The translations under genes and the position numbers were made by a program. Under the pieces are notes generated by a model. It worked only from the letters and a program-made list of their open reading frames with translations, did not search any database and was not told where the DNA came from. Positions 1 to 11,636 of a stretch of 64,000 nt of DNA are shown here, piece after piece (the stretch's first letter is position 1; each line of letters starts with the position of its first letter). This DNA comes from Acidobacteriaceae bacterium (lineage in GTDB: Bacteria > Acidobacteriota > Terriglobia > Terriglobales > Acidobacteriaceae), in the NCBI GenBank assembly GCA_028283655.1, contig JAPWKE010000002.1, positions 40,501 to 104,500 of the forward strand, written 5' to 3'.

Positions 1-456
1 GGCGAGTTGCGGATTCATGTGCCGGTTCTGACGAGCGAGTTGGTGGAGTTTGTTGTCGCGAACCGGCAGTTGCCGCTGCGTGCGGGCGAGGCGTGGTTTG
101 TGGACTTTTCGCAGCCACACAGGATTTACAACGGCGGGGCTGAGCCTCGGGTGCATCTGGTGATCGACGGCACGGTGAATGCGTGGGCAGAGGAGCTTCT
201 GCAGCGAGCTGTGCGCAACGTCCGAACGGAGACGACGCAGCCGCGAGGCATCGCCGAGTTTGAGCGTTTTCGCGCTGTGCTGGATGAGGACGAGGCTTTG
301 CGTAGAGAGCTGGCGGGGTATTTTGCTCCGCATGAACTGGTGCAGGCCGTGGTGAGAGCTGGCCGAGAGCGCGGGTTTGCGCTCGAAAGCGAGGACGTGA
401 ACTCGGTGCTCATGGCTAATCGCAAAGAGTGGAACGGCAGGGTCGCATCGCTTTGA
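1..456 (+). CDS. Asp/Asn beta-hydroxylase family protein, C-terminal part (cut by window edge)
   Basis: The reading frame is open to the left edge of the window, so the N-terminus is missing; the TTG at 7 is an internal codon, not a convincing start. The first visible residues match the C-terminal half of the aspartyl/asparaginyl beta-hydroxylase fold: RIHVPV, then LRAGEAWFVDF, QPHRIYNGG and RVHLVID. The His residues in IHVP, QPHR and RVHLV are the type of residue that binds Fe(II) and 2-oxoglutarate in this family. The last 85 or so residues are a separate helical module with the pattern FERFRAVLDEDEALRRELAG followed by VRAGRERGFALESEDV, which resembles a Nif11-type leader domain. The family hydroxylates Asp or Asn in proteins or peptides; the substrate here is unknown. 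It overlaps the following sulfotransferase start, which suggests translational coupling. Confidence 0.8.
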   Translation, partial: GELRIHVPVLTSELVEFVVANRQLPLRAGEAWFVDFSQPHRIYNGGAEPRVHLVIDGTVNAWAEELLQRAVRNVRTETTQPRGIAEFERFRAVLDEDEALRRELAGYFAPHELVQAVVRAGRERGFALESEDVNSVLMANRKEWNGRVASL

Positions 457-1412
457 ATTTTTCGGGATGGATACCTTTACGTTTCTTCTGGCGGGATGGT
501 GCACCAGTGGTGCACTGGACGGAGCTTGGTGGCAAGCGCCTGCTGCAACCGTTCTTTGAGCAGGACCTGCAGGGCCACATGCAGCAGCCGTTTCATCAGC
601 TCTTTCGCCGGGAGACCGGAATAGAAGAGCTATTGGAGTGGGGTGAGCAAAGCGCTTCGCTGCCTCTGCGCGGAGTAATTCTGCATATGTCGCGGTGTGG
701 GTCGACGCTGATTTCGCAGATGCTGGCGGCGGTGCCACATTATGTCGTTGCTTCGGAGCCGTCGCCGCTTGATCAGGTACTGCGCTCGCAGGTGCACGCC
801 CCCGGGCTTTCGCGCGAGATGCTGGTGCGGTGGACACGGGCGATGGTGGTGGCGCTGGCGCAGCCGCGAGCAGGTGGCGAAGATGGTTTCTTTGTGAAGC
901 TGGATTGCTGGCATCTGCACCAGGTGGATCTGTTGCGCGAGGCGTTTCCTGATGTGCCGTTTGTCTTTCTGTATCGTGAACCTCTTGAGGTGATGGCCTC
1001 GCATGCTCGGATACCTGCGGCGTGGACGGTGCCGGGCCTGCTGCATCCGCTGATACTCGGCCTGCAGCAGGAGGACTGGCAGCCGCAGGCGCTTGAGGTG
1101 TACTGCGCTCGGGCGTTGCAGAATATTTGCGAAGCCGGGGTCGTAGCCGCGGAGCGTTATGGAGCACTGCTGCTGAACTTCACAGAACTTCCTGCTGCGA
1201 TGTTTGGACGCGTGGCCAGGCACTTTGATCTGCGGCTGGAGGACTTTCCTGCGATGCTGGAACAGTCGCGGCGGAATGCCAAGGAGCCGATGATGCCGTT
1301 CGTTTCTGACAGTTCAGAGAAGCGTGCGTCGGCTTCTCTGCAGGTAAAGGCCGCGACGGAGACGTATCTGCGCGATGTGTATGAGCGGCTTGAGGCGGCG
1401 CGACTTGCTTAG
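429..1412 (+). CDS. P-loop sulfotransferase-like protein
   Basis: The 327-residue product has the two nucleotide-binding signatures of PAPS-dependent sulfotransferases. The 5'-phosphosulfate loop SRCGSTLIS lies at residues 88-96, and a 3'-phosphate-binding type motif FLYREPLEVMASH begins near residue 181. This predicts transfer of sulfate from PAPS to a hydroxyl or amine acceptor; the acceptor cannot be read from the sequence. The start is uncertain: GTG at 429 overlaps the hydroxylase gene by 28 bases, while an in-frame TTG at 453 forms a TTGA overlap with its stop codon. Either implies coupled translation with the hydroxylase. The end overlaps the convergent APS kinase gene by four bases. 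The kinase makes the PAPS co-substrate, which supports the assignment. Confidence 0.75.
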   Translation: MERQGRIALNFSGWIPLRFFWRDGAPVVHWTELGGKRLLQPFFEQDLQGHMQQPFHQLFRRETGIEELLEWGEQSASLPLRGVILHMSRCGSTLISQMLAAVPHYVVASEPSPLDQVLRSQVHAPGLSREMLVRWTRAMVVALAQPRAGGEDGFFVKLDCWHLHQVDLLREAFPDVPFVFLYREPLEVMASHARIPAAWTVPGLLHPLILGLQQEDWQPQALEVYCARALQNICEAGVVAAERYGALLLNFTELPAAMFGRVARHFDLRLEDFPAMLEQSRRNAKEPMMPFVSDSSEKRASASLQVKAATETYLRDVYERLEAARLA

Positions 1413-1960
1413 CTCTGATGGAGCGCAGCGAGGACGAGAGAGCAGCTTTCTTCGACGGATTCGATGCCGGTGCGGCAATGAACGTCAGGCTGGGTCGGCA
1501 CTTCGTAGGGCGCGTCGATACCGGTGAAGGCTGAGAGTTCGCCGGAGCGCGCGCGGCGGTAGAGACCCTTGGGGTCGCGGGCTTCACAGAGTGGAAGAGG
1601 AGCGTCGACGAAGATTTCCAGGAAGCGAACGGGGCTGCTGCGGCGAAACTCTTCGCGCAGGGCGCGGAAGGGGCTGATCGCGGCGACGAGTACGGTGGTG
1701 CCTGCGAGGGCGTGCTCGGAGGCCAGTGTGGCGAGTCGGCGCATGTTGGTCTGGCGGTCGGTGGAGGAGAAGCCGAGGTCGGCGGAGAGCGTACGCCGCA
1801 CTTCGTCGCCGTCGAGCAACAGCAAGGTGCGACCACTGTTGCTAAGGGCACCCGCGACGGCACGGCTGAGCGTGGTTTTCCCGGAGGCGCTGAGCCCTGT
1901 AAACCAGAGGATGATGCCACGGGAGCTATCCGCGTGTGTCCGGAAAGATTCTGCTTGCAT
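1409..1960 (-). CDS. cysC: Adenylyl-sulfate (APS) kinase
   Basis: The 183-residue product is a full-length APS kinase. The Walker A loop GLSASGKTT is at residues 22-30, followed by the DGDEVR motif near residue 50, the FSSTDRQTNMRR segment that binds APS, and the lid sequence KGLYRRARSGE with FTGIDAPYE. It phosphorylates adenosine 5'-phosphosulfate to PAPS in the cytoplasm. No ATP sulfurylase (cysD/cysN) lies beside it, so it is not in a standard assimilation operon. Its convergent, overlapping position next to a sulfotransferase suggests that here PAPS feeds sulfation rather than sulfite production; this is inference from context. Confidence 0.93.
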   Translation of the reverse strand: MQAESFRTHADSSRGIILWFTGLSASGKTTLSRAVAGALSNSGRTLLLLDGDEVRRTLSADLGFSSTDRQTNMRRLATLASEHALAGTTVLVAAISPFRALREEFRRSSPVRFLEIFVDAPLPLCEARDPKGLYRRARSGELSAFTGIDAPYEVPTQPDVHCRTGIESVEESCSLVLAALHQS

Positions 1961-2012
1961 GTTGTTGAGTTACTGCGAGTAAGATAGCAGCATTCTTTCC
2001 TCAGGTGCCTCC

Positions 2013-2543
2013 ATGTCTACCCGTCGCCGCTTCCTCTCTCTTTCGGCCGCATCCGTTTCTGTGCTGGCTTTGCCGAAGCGTCTTTTCGCGCTGACTTCGC
2101 AGAATACCTTTGCCAATGCCAGCCTTGGGGCGTACACGCAGGGGTTGATGACCAAGCAACACCTGGAAGCGCTGGTGGGTTCGACGTTCACGGTGTTTCT
2201 GAGTGATGGTGGGTACTCGCAGATCCGCCTGCGCGAGATCAGTACGCCGACGGAGAAGACCGATACCGAGCGGACGGAAGAACGCAAGAAGTACACGGTT
2301 GCACCGGCAGGGGCAGATTTGTCAGCGGTACGGGCCGCGTTGCAGCCGTCTCCGTTCACACTGCGCTTCGATGTCTTAGGGAAAGATTTTCCGCAGGACA
2401 GCTATCTGCTGGATAACGGAACTCTTGGCCGCGTGACGATGTTCCTGGTGCCGGGCGGCCCTGGCAAGTGTACGGCGACGTTCTGCAACTTTGTCATCGC
2501 AACGGCTGCACCCGTGCACAAAAGTGGGTTGATGACGTTCTAG
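2013..2543 (+). CDS. Tat-exported protein with DUF6916-like domain
   Basis: The 176-residue product starts with a twin-arginine signal (STRRRFLSLSAASVSVLAL) and is therefore probably exported folded. The rest is one small beta-rich domain: a segment LEALVGSTFTVFL, a linker, then FTLRFDVLGKDFPQDSY and a closing strand RVTMFLVPGG. The same domain pattern is present in the C-terminal half of the convergent GNAT gene at 2554-3381 (FVLRFHGP, then LPNDTLDLETE and FPLFLSPIG). I believe this is the family catalogued as DUF6916, often near tail-collar or microcystin-dependent proteins in Acidobacteriota and Bacteroidota; that name is from memory. Function is unknown. Confidence 0.7.
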   Translation: MSTRRRFLSLSAASVSVLALPKRLFALTSQNTFANASLGAYTQGLMTKQHLEALVGSTFTVFLSDGGYSQIRLREISTPTEKTDTERTEERKKYTVAPAGADLSAVRAALQPSPFTLRFDVLGKDFPQDSYLLDNGTLGRVTMFLVPGGPGKCTATFCNFVIATAAPVHKSGLMTF

Positions 2544-2553
2544 GTTTTCCGAG

Positions 2554-3381
2554 TTACCCCATGCGGTTGAAGATGGCGTTGTACTCCGTGGCTTCCTGGT
2601 CCTGCCCGATGGGGGAGAGGAAGAGGGGGAAACGCTCGCCTGCTTCTGTCTCAAGGTCGAGTGTGTCGTTGGGCAGAATGGGCGACAGGGGGCCGTGGAA
2701 GCGAAGGACAAAGCTGCTGCCTTGCCTGACGCCTGCGTTGTGCAGCAGGTGTGCTGCTGCCAGAGGCTCTATGGCAAACAGCTTGAGGGGGACAGGAGTG
2801 TCTTGGCCGGGAGTGTGGGCGAGAAGTGTTTGCCCGAGAAGCGTCTTGAAGTAGCTGGCACTTTCGCCTACGAGCTCCGGCTCTGCTTCCGGCTCGTCGC
2901 TGCGAGTGCTCGCAGAAGCGTTGTATTCCATCTGCAGATGCAGGCCATCACCTTCGTTCGTCAGTACGAAGCCTTCGCGCTCGTAGAGGCGACGCGCGGG
3001 GTTATCAAAGCGCACCGTCAGGCGGAGAGGAAGGCTGCGTGTCCTGGCTTGCTCGGCGAGGCTTTGCAGGATGCGTGCGCCTGCTCCCTGTGAGCGGAAG
3101 CGCGATAGCAGCGCGATGTCGATGAGGCGAATCTCCCGGTCGTTGCGATCGACGAGGATGCGGCCGATGCGCTCGTCACCTGCCCAGAGGATGGTGTGCG
3201 TGGCCTGCGGGAACTGTGAGGCAAAGCCCATGGTCTGCGCACGAAACTGCATGTCGAGAAGCTGGGTGAGCGCTTCGGCGGGGAGCTGAAGCGGAGCGAA
3301 CTCCGGCGCGTACACCTCGGTGTAGAGCTCGCGCAGAAAGCTTTGGTCGGCGTCGGTGAGTGGGACGAGTTGAAACTCCAT
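2554..3381 (-). CDS. GNAT acetyltransferase fused to a DUF6916-like domain
   Basis: The 275-residue protein is chosen to start at the ATG at 3381 because the sequence before it overlaps the upstream TPR gene and is low-complexity. Residues 1-155 form a GNAT fold: VPLTDADQSFLRELYTEVY, ILWAGDERIGRILV, then the acetyl-CoA loop FRSQGAGARIL and the C-terminal YEREGFV. Residues from about 170 repeat the domain of the neighbouring Tat-exported protein (LLGQTLLAHTP, FVLRFHGPLSPIL, FPLFLSPIG). It follows the membrane glycosyltransferase gene by 16 bases on the same strand and is probably co-transcribed. A cytoplasmic acetyltransferase acting on a surface protein or its glycan precursor is possible but unproven. 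Confidence 0.8.
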   Translation of the reverse strand: MEFQLVPLTDADQSFLRELYTEVYAPEFAPLQLPAEALTQLLDMQFRAQTMGFASQFPQATHTILWAGDERIGRILVDRNDREIRLIDIALLSRFRSQGAGARILQSLAEQARTRSLPLRLTVRFDNPARRLYEREGFVLTNEGDGLHLQMEYNASASTRSDEPEAEPELVGESASYFKTLLGQTLLAHTPGQDTPVPLKLFAIEPLAAAHLLHNAGVRQGSSFVLRFHGPLSPILPNDTLDLETEAGERFPLFLSPIGQDQEATEYNAIFNRMG

Positions 3382-3397
3382 GAGTCCTTTGGCTGCG

Positions 3398-5704
3398 CTA
3401 GTGTGCGCCTGCGGCTTTTTGTGACTGTGCCCAGGCGAGGTTGTTCTTCGCGAGCTGCATGCCGGGGTTGAGCGCAACGGCGTGTTGTGCGGCGACGATG
3501 GCAGCGTCCCAGTGATGCAGCGCGGCGTTGCCTGCGGCGATGTTATTCCATGCCTCGGCGGAGCGGGGATCGAGTGCGACGGCGTGCTTCGCTGCGGTGA
3601 TGGAAGCGGCGAAATCATTGGTGCGATAGAAGCCGAGTGACTGATCGATGAGGCTGGCGACGGTGGGGGAAGCTGGCGCTGCGTTCTTCTGGCGCGTGTA
3701 CGCGTCGAGGTTGTTCTTTGCGATCTCGAGCGAAGGCTTGAGGGTCAGCGCCTGCTTTTCTGCGGCGATGGCGAGTTCCCACTGCTGCATGGCGCCATAG
3801 GCCGCACCGATGTTGTTCCAGGCTTCGGCAGAGTGAGGGTTGCGTAGCAACGCTTGCTGTGCGGAGGCGAGCGAGTCTTTGTACTGGCCTGCGCGGTACT
3901 GCGCGAGCGAACGGTTGAGCCAGAAGGCGTCGTTCTGCTGCACGGGATGCGCTAGTTCGTTGGCCGCAACCTGGTCGCCGGGGAAGGCCGCTGCGGTTGT
4001 GACGGCAGCAGCGTGGGCGGCAGCCTCATCTCCGTCGGCGATGTAGGTCTCGATCAGGAGGTCGTGTTGAAAGCCGCGGGAGGGGTTGAGCTCGATGGCT
4101 TGCTGCAGCGCGTGCCTGGCTTCGTCGAGACGGCCCTGCTGCAGCAGCCAGCGACCGTAGAAGGCGTAGGTGGAGTCGTCGTGCGGAGCGAGCGCGATGG
4201 CGCGCTGGAAGTGACGTTCGGCTTCGGCAGTGCGGGGCTTGTCGCCGGATTCGGCCATGGCTCCGTTCAAAACGCCGAGGTTGATTTCTAGCACAGAATA
4301 GTTGGGTGTGTAGAGAAGGGCGCGGGTGAAGAGGTCGAGCGCTTCCGGGTAGTTGCCCGCGGACATCTTGGTCAGGCCGTAGGTCATCAGACCGCGACCG
4401 TTGTGCGGGCTTTTGGCGACGTCGTCGCGCCACAGAGAGGCTTCGTCGTGCCAGACGGCGTTGCGCAGATGCGCTCCGTAACCGTAGGCGGCGAGCAGAA
4501 GGAAGAGCACGGCGAGCGAGGCGTTACGCACGAGAGACGTGAGCGCGAAGCGTTGCCAGAGCAGCCAGCCGCACCACACGACCGCGAGCATAAGGCCCGG
4601 GAACGAGAAGAACATGCGGTGGTCGTTCTCTACTTCGCTGAGCGGATAGAGCGACGTTGGAAGCTGCGTGATGAAGAACCAGAGCAGGCCAAAGGTGACA
4701 GGCCACCACTGCCTGCGTCTCCAGGTGAGGACGATGATTGCGATGAGTACGGCGGTGACGAGGAGGCCGAGGAGGACGGTGCTGTCGAAGCCCGCAACAA
4801 CGTGCAGATCGCTGTCGACGTTGAGGTGAATGGGCAGGAAGAGCGAGCCGAGGTAGCGTGCCCAGACGAAGGGCTGCGTCAGGCGGTAGAGGTTCGGATC
4901 AAGCTCGGAGGGCTGGAAGGTCTTCGGCGTCATGGCGCTTTGCAGGCGCAGCAGTGCGATGGTGACGACGACGGAGGGAATGATGGCGAGGGTGGAACGC
5001 TTCCAGCGAGCGGCTTCGGTTTCTGTGGGCGCGGGACGCTCGAAGAAGTACGTCCAGAAGAGCAGCAGAACAGGGAAGACGGCTGAGGGCGGCTTGGAGA
5101 GCAGCGCCGCGGCGAAGGGCAACAGGTAAAGTCCGAAGCGGCGAAGGCGAGGGAGGCGCGTCCAGATCACCAGGGCGGCAAGGCAGCCGAGCGTGCAGTA
5201 AAGGTCGCCTCGCTGGATGACGTAGTTGACCGTTTCAGCCATCGCGGGATGCAGCCCGAACCAGGCCGCGCCGAGGAGTGCGGGCAGGAAGTGGTTGCAG
5301 GAAGGCTGAGTGTGGTCCATGGCGGCTTCGAAAAAGCGACCGGTAAGAAGGATGAGCAAAAGAAAAAATACAAACGTTCCGAAATGAAACCAGAACGGTT
5401 TCAGACCGTGGCCGAGCGCGTAGTCGATGGCGAGCGTGGTGGAAACCAGCGGGCGATACGTGCGGTTGGTGGGGTAGACGCTGAAGGTGGAGGTGTCGGT
5501 GAAGAACCGCGGAATGTTGGAAAGCGAGCGAATGGCGGGGTTATCGACGACAGTGTGGCTGTCGTCGAAGTGAAAGCCATTGCCGAAGGAGTTGCTGTAC
5601 GCAACCGTAACGGCCACGAAGAGCAGCGCGATCCAAAGAAAGCGTGTGCGCGCGGAAAGGCCTTGTCGCTTTGCGACGGAGGACGGGCCTTGTTGAACAG
5701 CCAT
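3398..5704 (-). CDS. TMTC-like membrane glycosyltransferase with C-terminal TPR repeats
   Basis: The 768-residue protein starts at the ATG at 5704, preceded by GGAG eight bases upstream; the frame stays open far upstream only because of GC-rich antisense sequence. The N-terminal half carries about ten membrane segments. The first external loop reads FHFDDSHTVVDNPAIRS, followed by YRPLVSTTLAIDYALG; this acidic-pair loop is typical of GT-C enzymes of the TMTC/DUF1736 type. The C-terminal half has about six TPR motifs (SAEAWNNIGAAYGAMQQWE and similar). Eukaryotic TMTC proteins transfer O-linked mannose to folded extracellular proteins; bacterial relatives are poorly characterised. It is divergent from a large collagen-like protein with Thr-rich repeats, an attractive but unproven target. 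Confidence 0.75.
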   Translation of the reverse strand: MAVQQGPSSVAKRQGLSARTRFLWIALLFVAVTVAYSNSFGNGFHFDDSHTVVDNPAIRSLSNIPRFFTDTSTFSVYPTNRTYRPLVSTTLAIDYALGHGLKPFWFHFGTFVFFLLLILLTGRFFEAAMDHTQPSCNHFLPALLGAAWFGLHPAMAETVNYVIQRGDLYCTLGCLAALVIWTRLPRLRRFGLYLLPFAAALLSKPPSAVFPVLLLFWTYFFERPAPTETEAARWKRSTLAIIPSVVVTIALLRLQSAMTPKTFQPSELDPNLYRLTQPFVWARYLGSLFLPIHLNVDSDLHVVAGFDSTVLLGLLVTAVLIAIIVLTWRRRQWWPVTFGLLWFFITQLPTSLYPLSEVENDHRMFFSFPGLMLAVVWCGWLLWQRFALTSLVRNASLAVLFLLLAAYGYGAHLRNAVWHDEASLWRDDVAKSPHNGRGLMTYGLTKMSAGNYPEALDLFTRALLYTPNYSVLEINLGVLNGAMAESGDKPRTAEAERHFQRAIALAPHDDSTYAFYGRWLLQQGRLDEARHALQQAIELNPSRGFQHDLLIETYIADGDEAAAHAAAVTTAAAFPGDQVAANELAHPVQQNDAFWLNRSLAQYRAGQYKDSLASAQQALLRNPHSAEAWNNIGAAYGAMQQWELAIAAEKQALTLKPSLEIAKNNLDAYTRQKNAAPASPTVASLIDQSLGFYRTNDFAASITAAKHAVALDPRSAEAWNNIAAGNAALHHWDAAIVAAQHAVALNPGMQLAKNNLAWAQSQKAAGAH

Positions 5705-5923
5705 GTAAAAATCTCCGGGTTCTTCAAAAAGCATTTTGACAGACAGCGAGGCAGGCTGTACGTTTGTCGAGAACCAAAAAGCTGTGAGGAGTTTCAGTGC
5801 CACATTATTGTGGTCAGGCCCTTTGTTTGGCATGGGATAGGTGTTTCCATGCTTTGCTGTCTGTTTCGGGGCTCCTTGCGGTTTGGATGGTCCTTTGCTG
5901 AGTCCGACCCGTCCACGAAGTAG

Positions 5924-9318
<3,395 letters not shown>

Positions 9319-9355
9319 GTTGGTTGCGTTGTTGGACCTCATGAGGAGTTTCGTT

Positions 9356-11608
9356 TTGAGCCAGGCTTGGAAGATCAGGAAAGATCGGTCGTCGCGCGTA
9401 CCTTTTGTGGGTAGCCTGAGCGTGCTCGTGGGGCTGGGGTTGTTGGCTGGCGCGATGTCGGCGCATGCCCAGGGACTTTTGACGGTGACTCCGGCGCGGT
9501 CGGCCTCGACGGTTGCGGGGACGGGGACGGTAGGTTTTTCAGGTGATGGCGCCTCCGCGACGGGTGCGACGCTGGCTTCGCCGAGTGCGGTGGCGTATGA
9601 CGCTGCGGGCAACCTGTACATCGCGGATGCCAACAACCACGTCATCCGCGAAGTTGTGAAAGCCTCGGGCGCGATCTCGACGATTGCGGGTACGGGTGTT
9701 GAAGGCTATGACGGCGATGGCGGTGCGGCAACCTCCGCGCTGCTGGATACGCCGACTGGCATTGCCGTGGATGCGAGCGGCAACGTCTACATCGCGGACT
9801 CGCACAACCAGCGCATTCGCAAGGTAAGCGCGGGTGTGATCACGACGATTGCGGGTACAGGTGTTGCAGGGTTTTCGGGCGATGGTGCGGCTGCAACGGC
9901 TGCGACGCTCAATCTGCCGAGTGCTGTTGCGGTGAGTTCTGCAGGCGTGGTCTACATCGCCGATACGGACAACCAGCGCGTGCGGCAGGTTAGTTCGACG
10001 GGTGTGATCACGACGATTGCGGGTACGGGCGATCAGGGATACACGGGCGACGGCGCGGCTGCAACGGCTGCTGCGCTGGATAGCCCGACCGGCGTGGCGA
10101 TTGGCTCGACGGGTATCGTCTATGTTGCGGACTCGCACAACCAGCGTGTGCGTGCGATCAGCGCGGCTGGCACGATGTCGACTCTGGCAGGTTCGGGCAC
10201 GCCGACTTTTTCGGGTGACTTTGGCGGCGATGGTGCGTCTTCGACGGCGGCATTGCTGGCGAAGCCGACGGGCGTCAGCGTAGACGCAAACGGCAATGTA
10301 TACGTCGCCGACACGAACAATCAGCGCGTGCGCCAGCTTGGCGGCGGCGTGATTCAGACGGTAGAAGGTTCGGGCGGTCAGGGTTTTGGCGGCGATGGTG
10401 GAGTGGCAACGGCTGCGGTTCTGAACGCGCCGAAGGCAGTAGGTGTGAACGCTGCGGGCGACGTCGCTGTGGTCGATACGCTTGACCAGCGCGTGCGCGG
10501 CGGGCTGCTGCCGACGATCACCTTTGGTGCGCAGGGTGTGGGTGTGGCGAGCGCAGGGCAAGCTGTGACGGTGGCAAATACCGGAACGGCGGCGATCACG
10601 GTCAGCTCCATTACGTTTACCGGAACGTTCCAGACGACGACGGGCGGGACGTGCTCGGTTGAGCCGATTTCGCTGGCTGCTGGTGCGAGCTGCACGCAGA
10701 ATGTTGCGTTCCTGCCGACGGCGGTGGGTGCGATGAGCGGCTCGGTCATCTTTGGCGGAACGGGCGTTATCAACCAGACGATTCTTCTTGCGGGCACGGC
10801 CGTGCCGGCGTCCACGACGACGACGGTGACGACGAGCCTGGCGCAGGTGCTGGCGCAGCAGTCCACGACCTTCACGGCGCAGGTGCTTCCGGCTGGCCTG
10901 GGAACGCCTACGGGAACCGTGCAGTTCTACGCGAACGGCACGGCGATTGGAGGTCCGGTGACGCTTCCGGCTTCCGGCCTCGCCGCGCTGACGACTTCGT
11001 TTGCAACCTCAGGCAGTTATGCGATCACGGCTATCTACTCCGGCGACGCAAACTTCCTGACGAGTACCTCGACGGCGGTGACAGAGACGGTGGCGGACTA
11101 CACGCTGGCGGCTACAGGGACGACCGCGTACACGGTTCAGCCGAACCAGTCGGCATCGTATACGTTGCAGGTTGCGCCGTTGAACGGCGCGTTCAACTAT
11201 CCGGTTACGTTCGCGGCCTCGGGCGTTCCTGTGGGGACGACGGTGACGTTCTCTCCGACGACGGTGACGCCGGGTTCGGCGGCAGCCAGTGTGACGATGA
11301 CGCTGAAGGCTCCGCCGTTGCAGGCTGCGCTGTCGCATCATGGATTGTTTGGCGGTGGAACGATCGCTCTGGCGCTTCTGCTGCTGCCGTTCGGTCGCCG
11401 CTTCCGTCGCAGTGGTCGCAAGATGCGTCCGGTGCTGATGGTGCTCACGATGCTGGGATCGTTCGGTGTCCTGAGTATGGCGGGTTGCAGCTCGGGCTTC
11501 TTCGCGCAGTCGGTGAAGACTTATACGGTGACCGTTACGTCAACGGCTTTGGGAACAAACGGCGCCACGCTGCAGCATACGACGCAGGTAACGCTGACGG
11601 TGGAGTAA
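9356..11608 (+). CDS. Secreted NHL-repeat and Ig-like protein with unusual C-terminal tail
   Basis: The 750-residue product is assigned a TTG start because GAGGAG lies seven bases before it; an ATG at 9341 has no such site. A signal peptide ends at SAHAQ. Six NHL repeats follow, each with TIAGTG, GDGGAAT and NVYIADSHNQRIRKV-type segments, expected to form a beta-propeller. Then come an ASPM/SPD-2/Hydin-like beta domain and a bacterial Ig-like domain (TFTAQVLPAG, GTPTGTVQFYANG). The C-terminus has a hydrophobic helix, a basic cluster FGRRFRRSGRK, a second hydrophobic helix ending in MAGCSSG, and a short beta tail ending VTLTVE. The same tail occurs in the protein at 55237-57486. The role is likely extracellular binding or scaffolding. 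Confidence 0.8.
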   Translation: MSQAWKIRKDRSSRVPFVGSLSVLVGLGLLAGAMSAHAQGLLTVTPARSASTVAGTGTVGFSGDGASATGATLASPSAVAYDAAGNLYIADANNHVIREVVKASGAISTIAGTGVEGYDGDGGAATSALLDTPTGIAVDASGNVYIADSHNQRIRKVSAGVITTIAGTGVAGFSGDGAAATAATLNLPSAVAVSSAGVVYIADTDNQRVRQVSSTGVITTIAGTGDQGYTGDGAAATAAALDSPTGVAIGSTGIVYVADSHNQRVRAISAAGTMSTLAGSGTPTFSGDFGGDGASSTAALLAKPTGVSVDANGNVYVADTNNQRVRQLGGGVIQTVEGSGGQGFGGDGGVATAAVLNAPKAVGVNAAGDVAVVDTLDQRVRGGLLPTITFGAQGVGVASAGQAVTVANTGTAAITVSSITFTGTFQTTTGGTCSVEPISLAAGASCTQNVAFLPTAVGAMSGSVIFGGTGVINQTILLAGTAVPASTTTTVTTSLAQVLAQQSTTFTAQVLPAGLGTPTGTVQFYANGTAIGGPVTLPASGLAALTTSFATSGSYAITAIYSGDANFLTSTSTAVTETVADYTLAATGTTAYTVQPNQSASYTLQVAPLNGAFNYPVTFAASGVPVGTTVTFSPTTVTPGSAAASVTMTLKAPPLQAALSHHGLFGGGTIALALLLLPFGRRFRRSGRKMRPVLMVLTMLGSFGVLSMAGCSSGFFAQSVKTYTVTVTSTALGTNGATLQHTTQVTLTVE

Positions 11609-11636
11609 GTGCTTCCGGGCACGCAGGAGAGAACGC

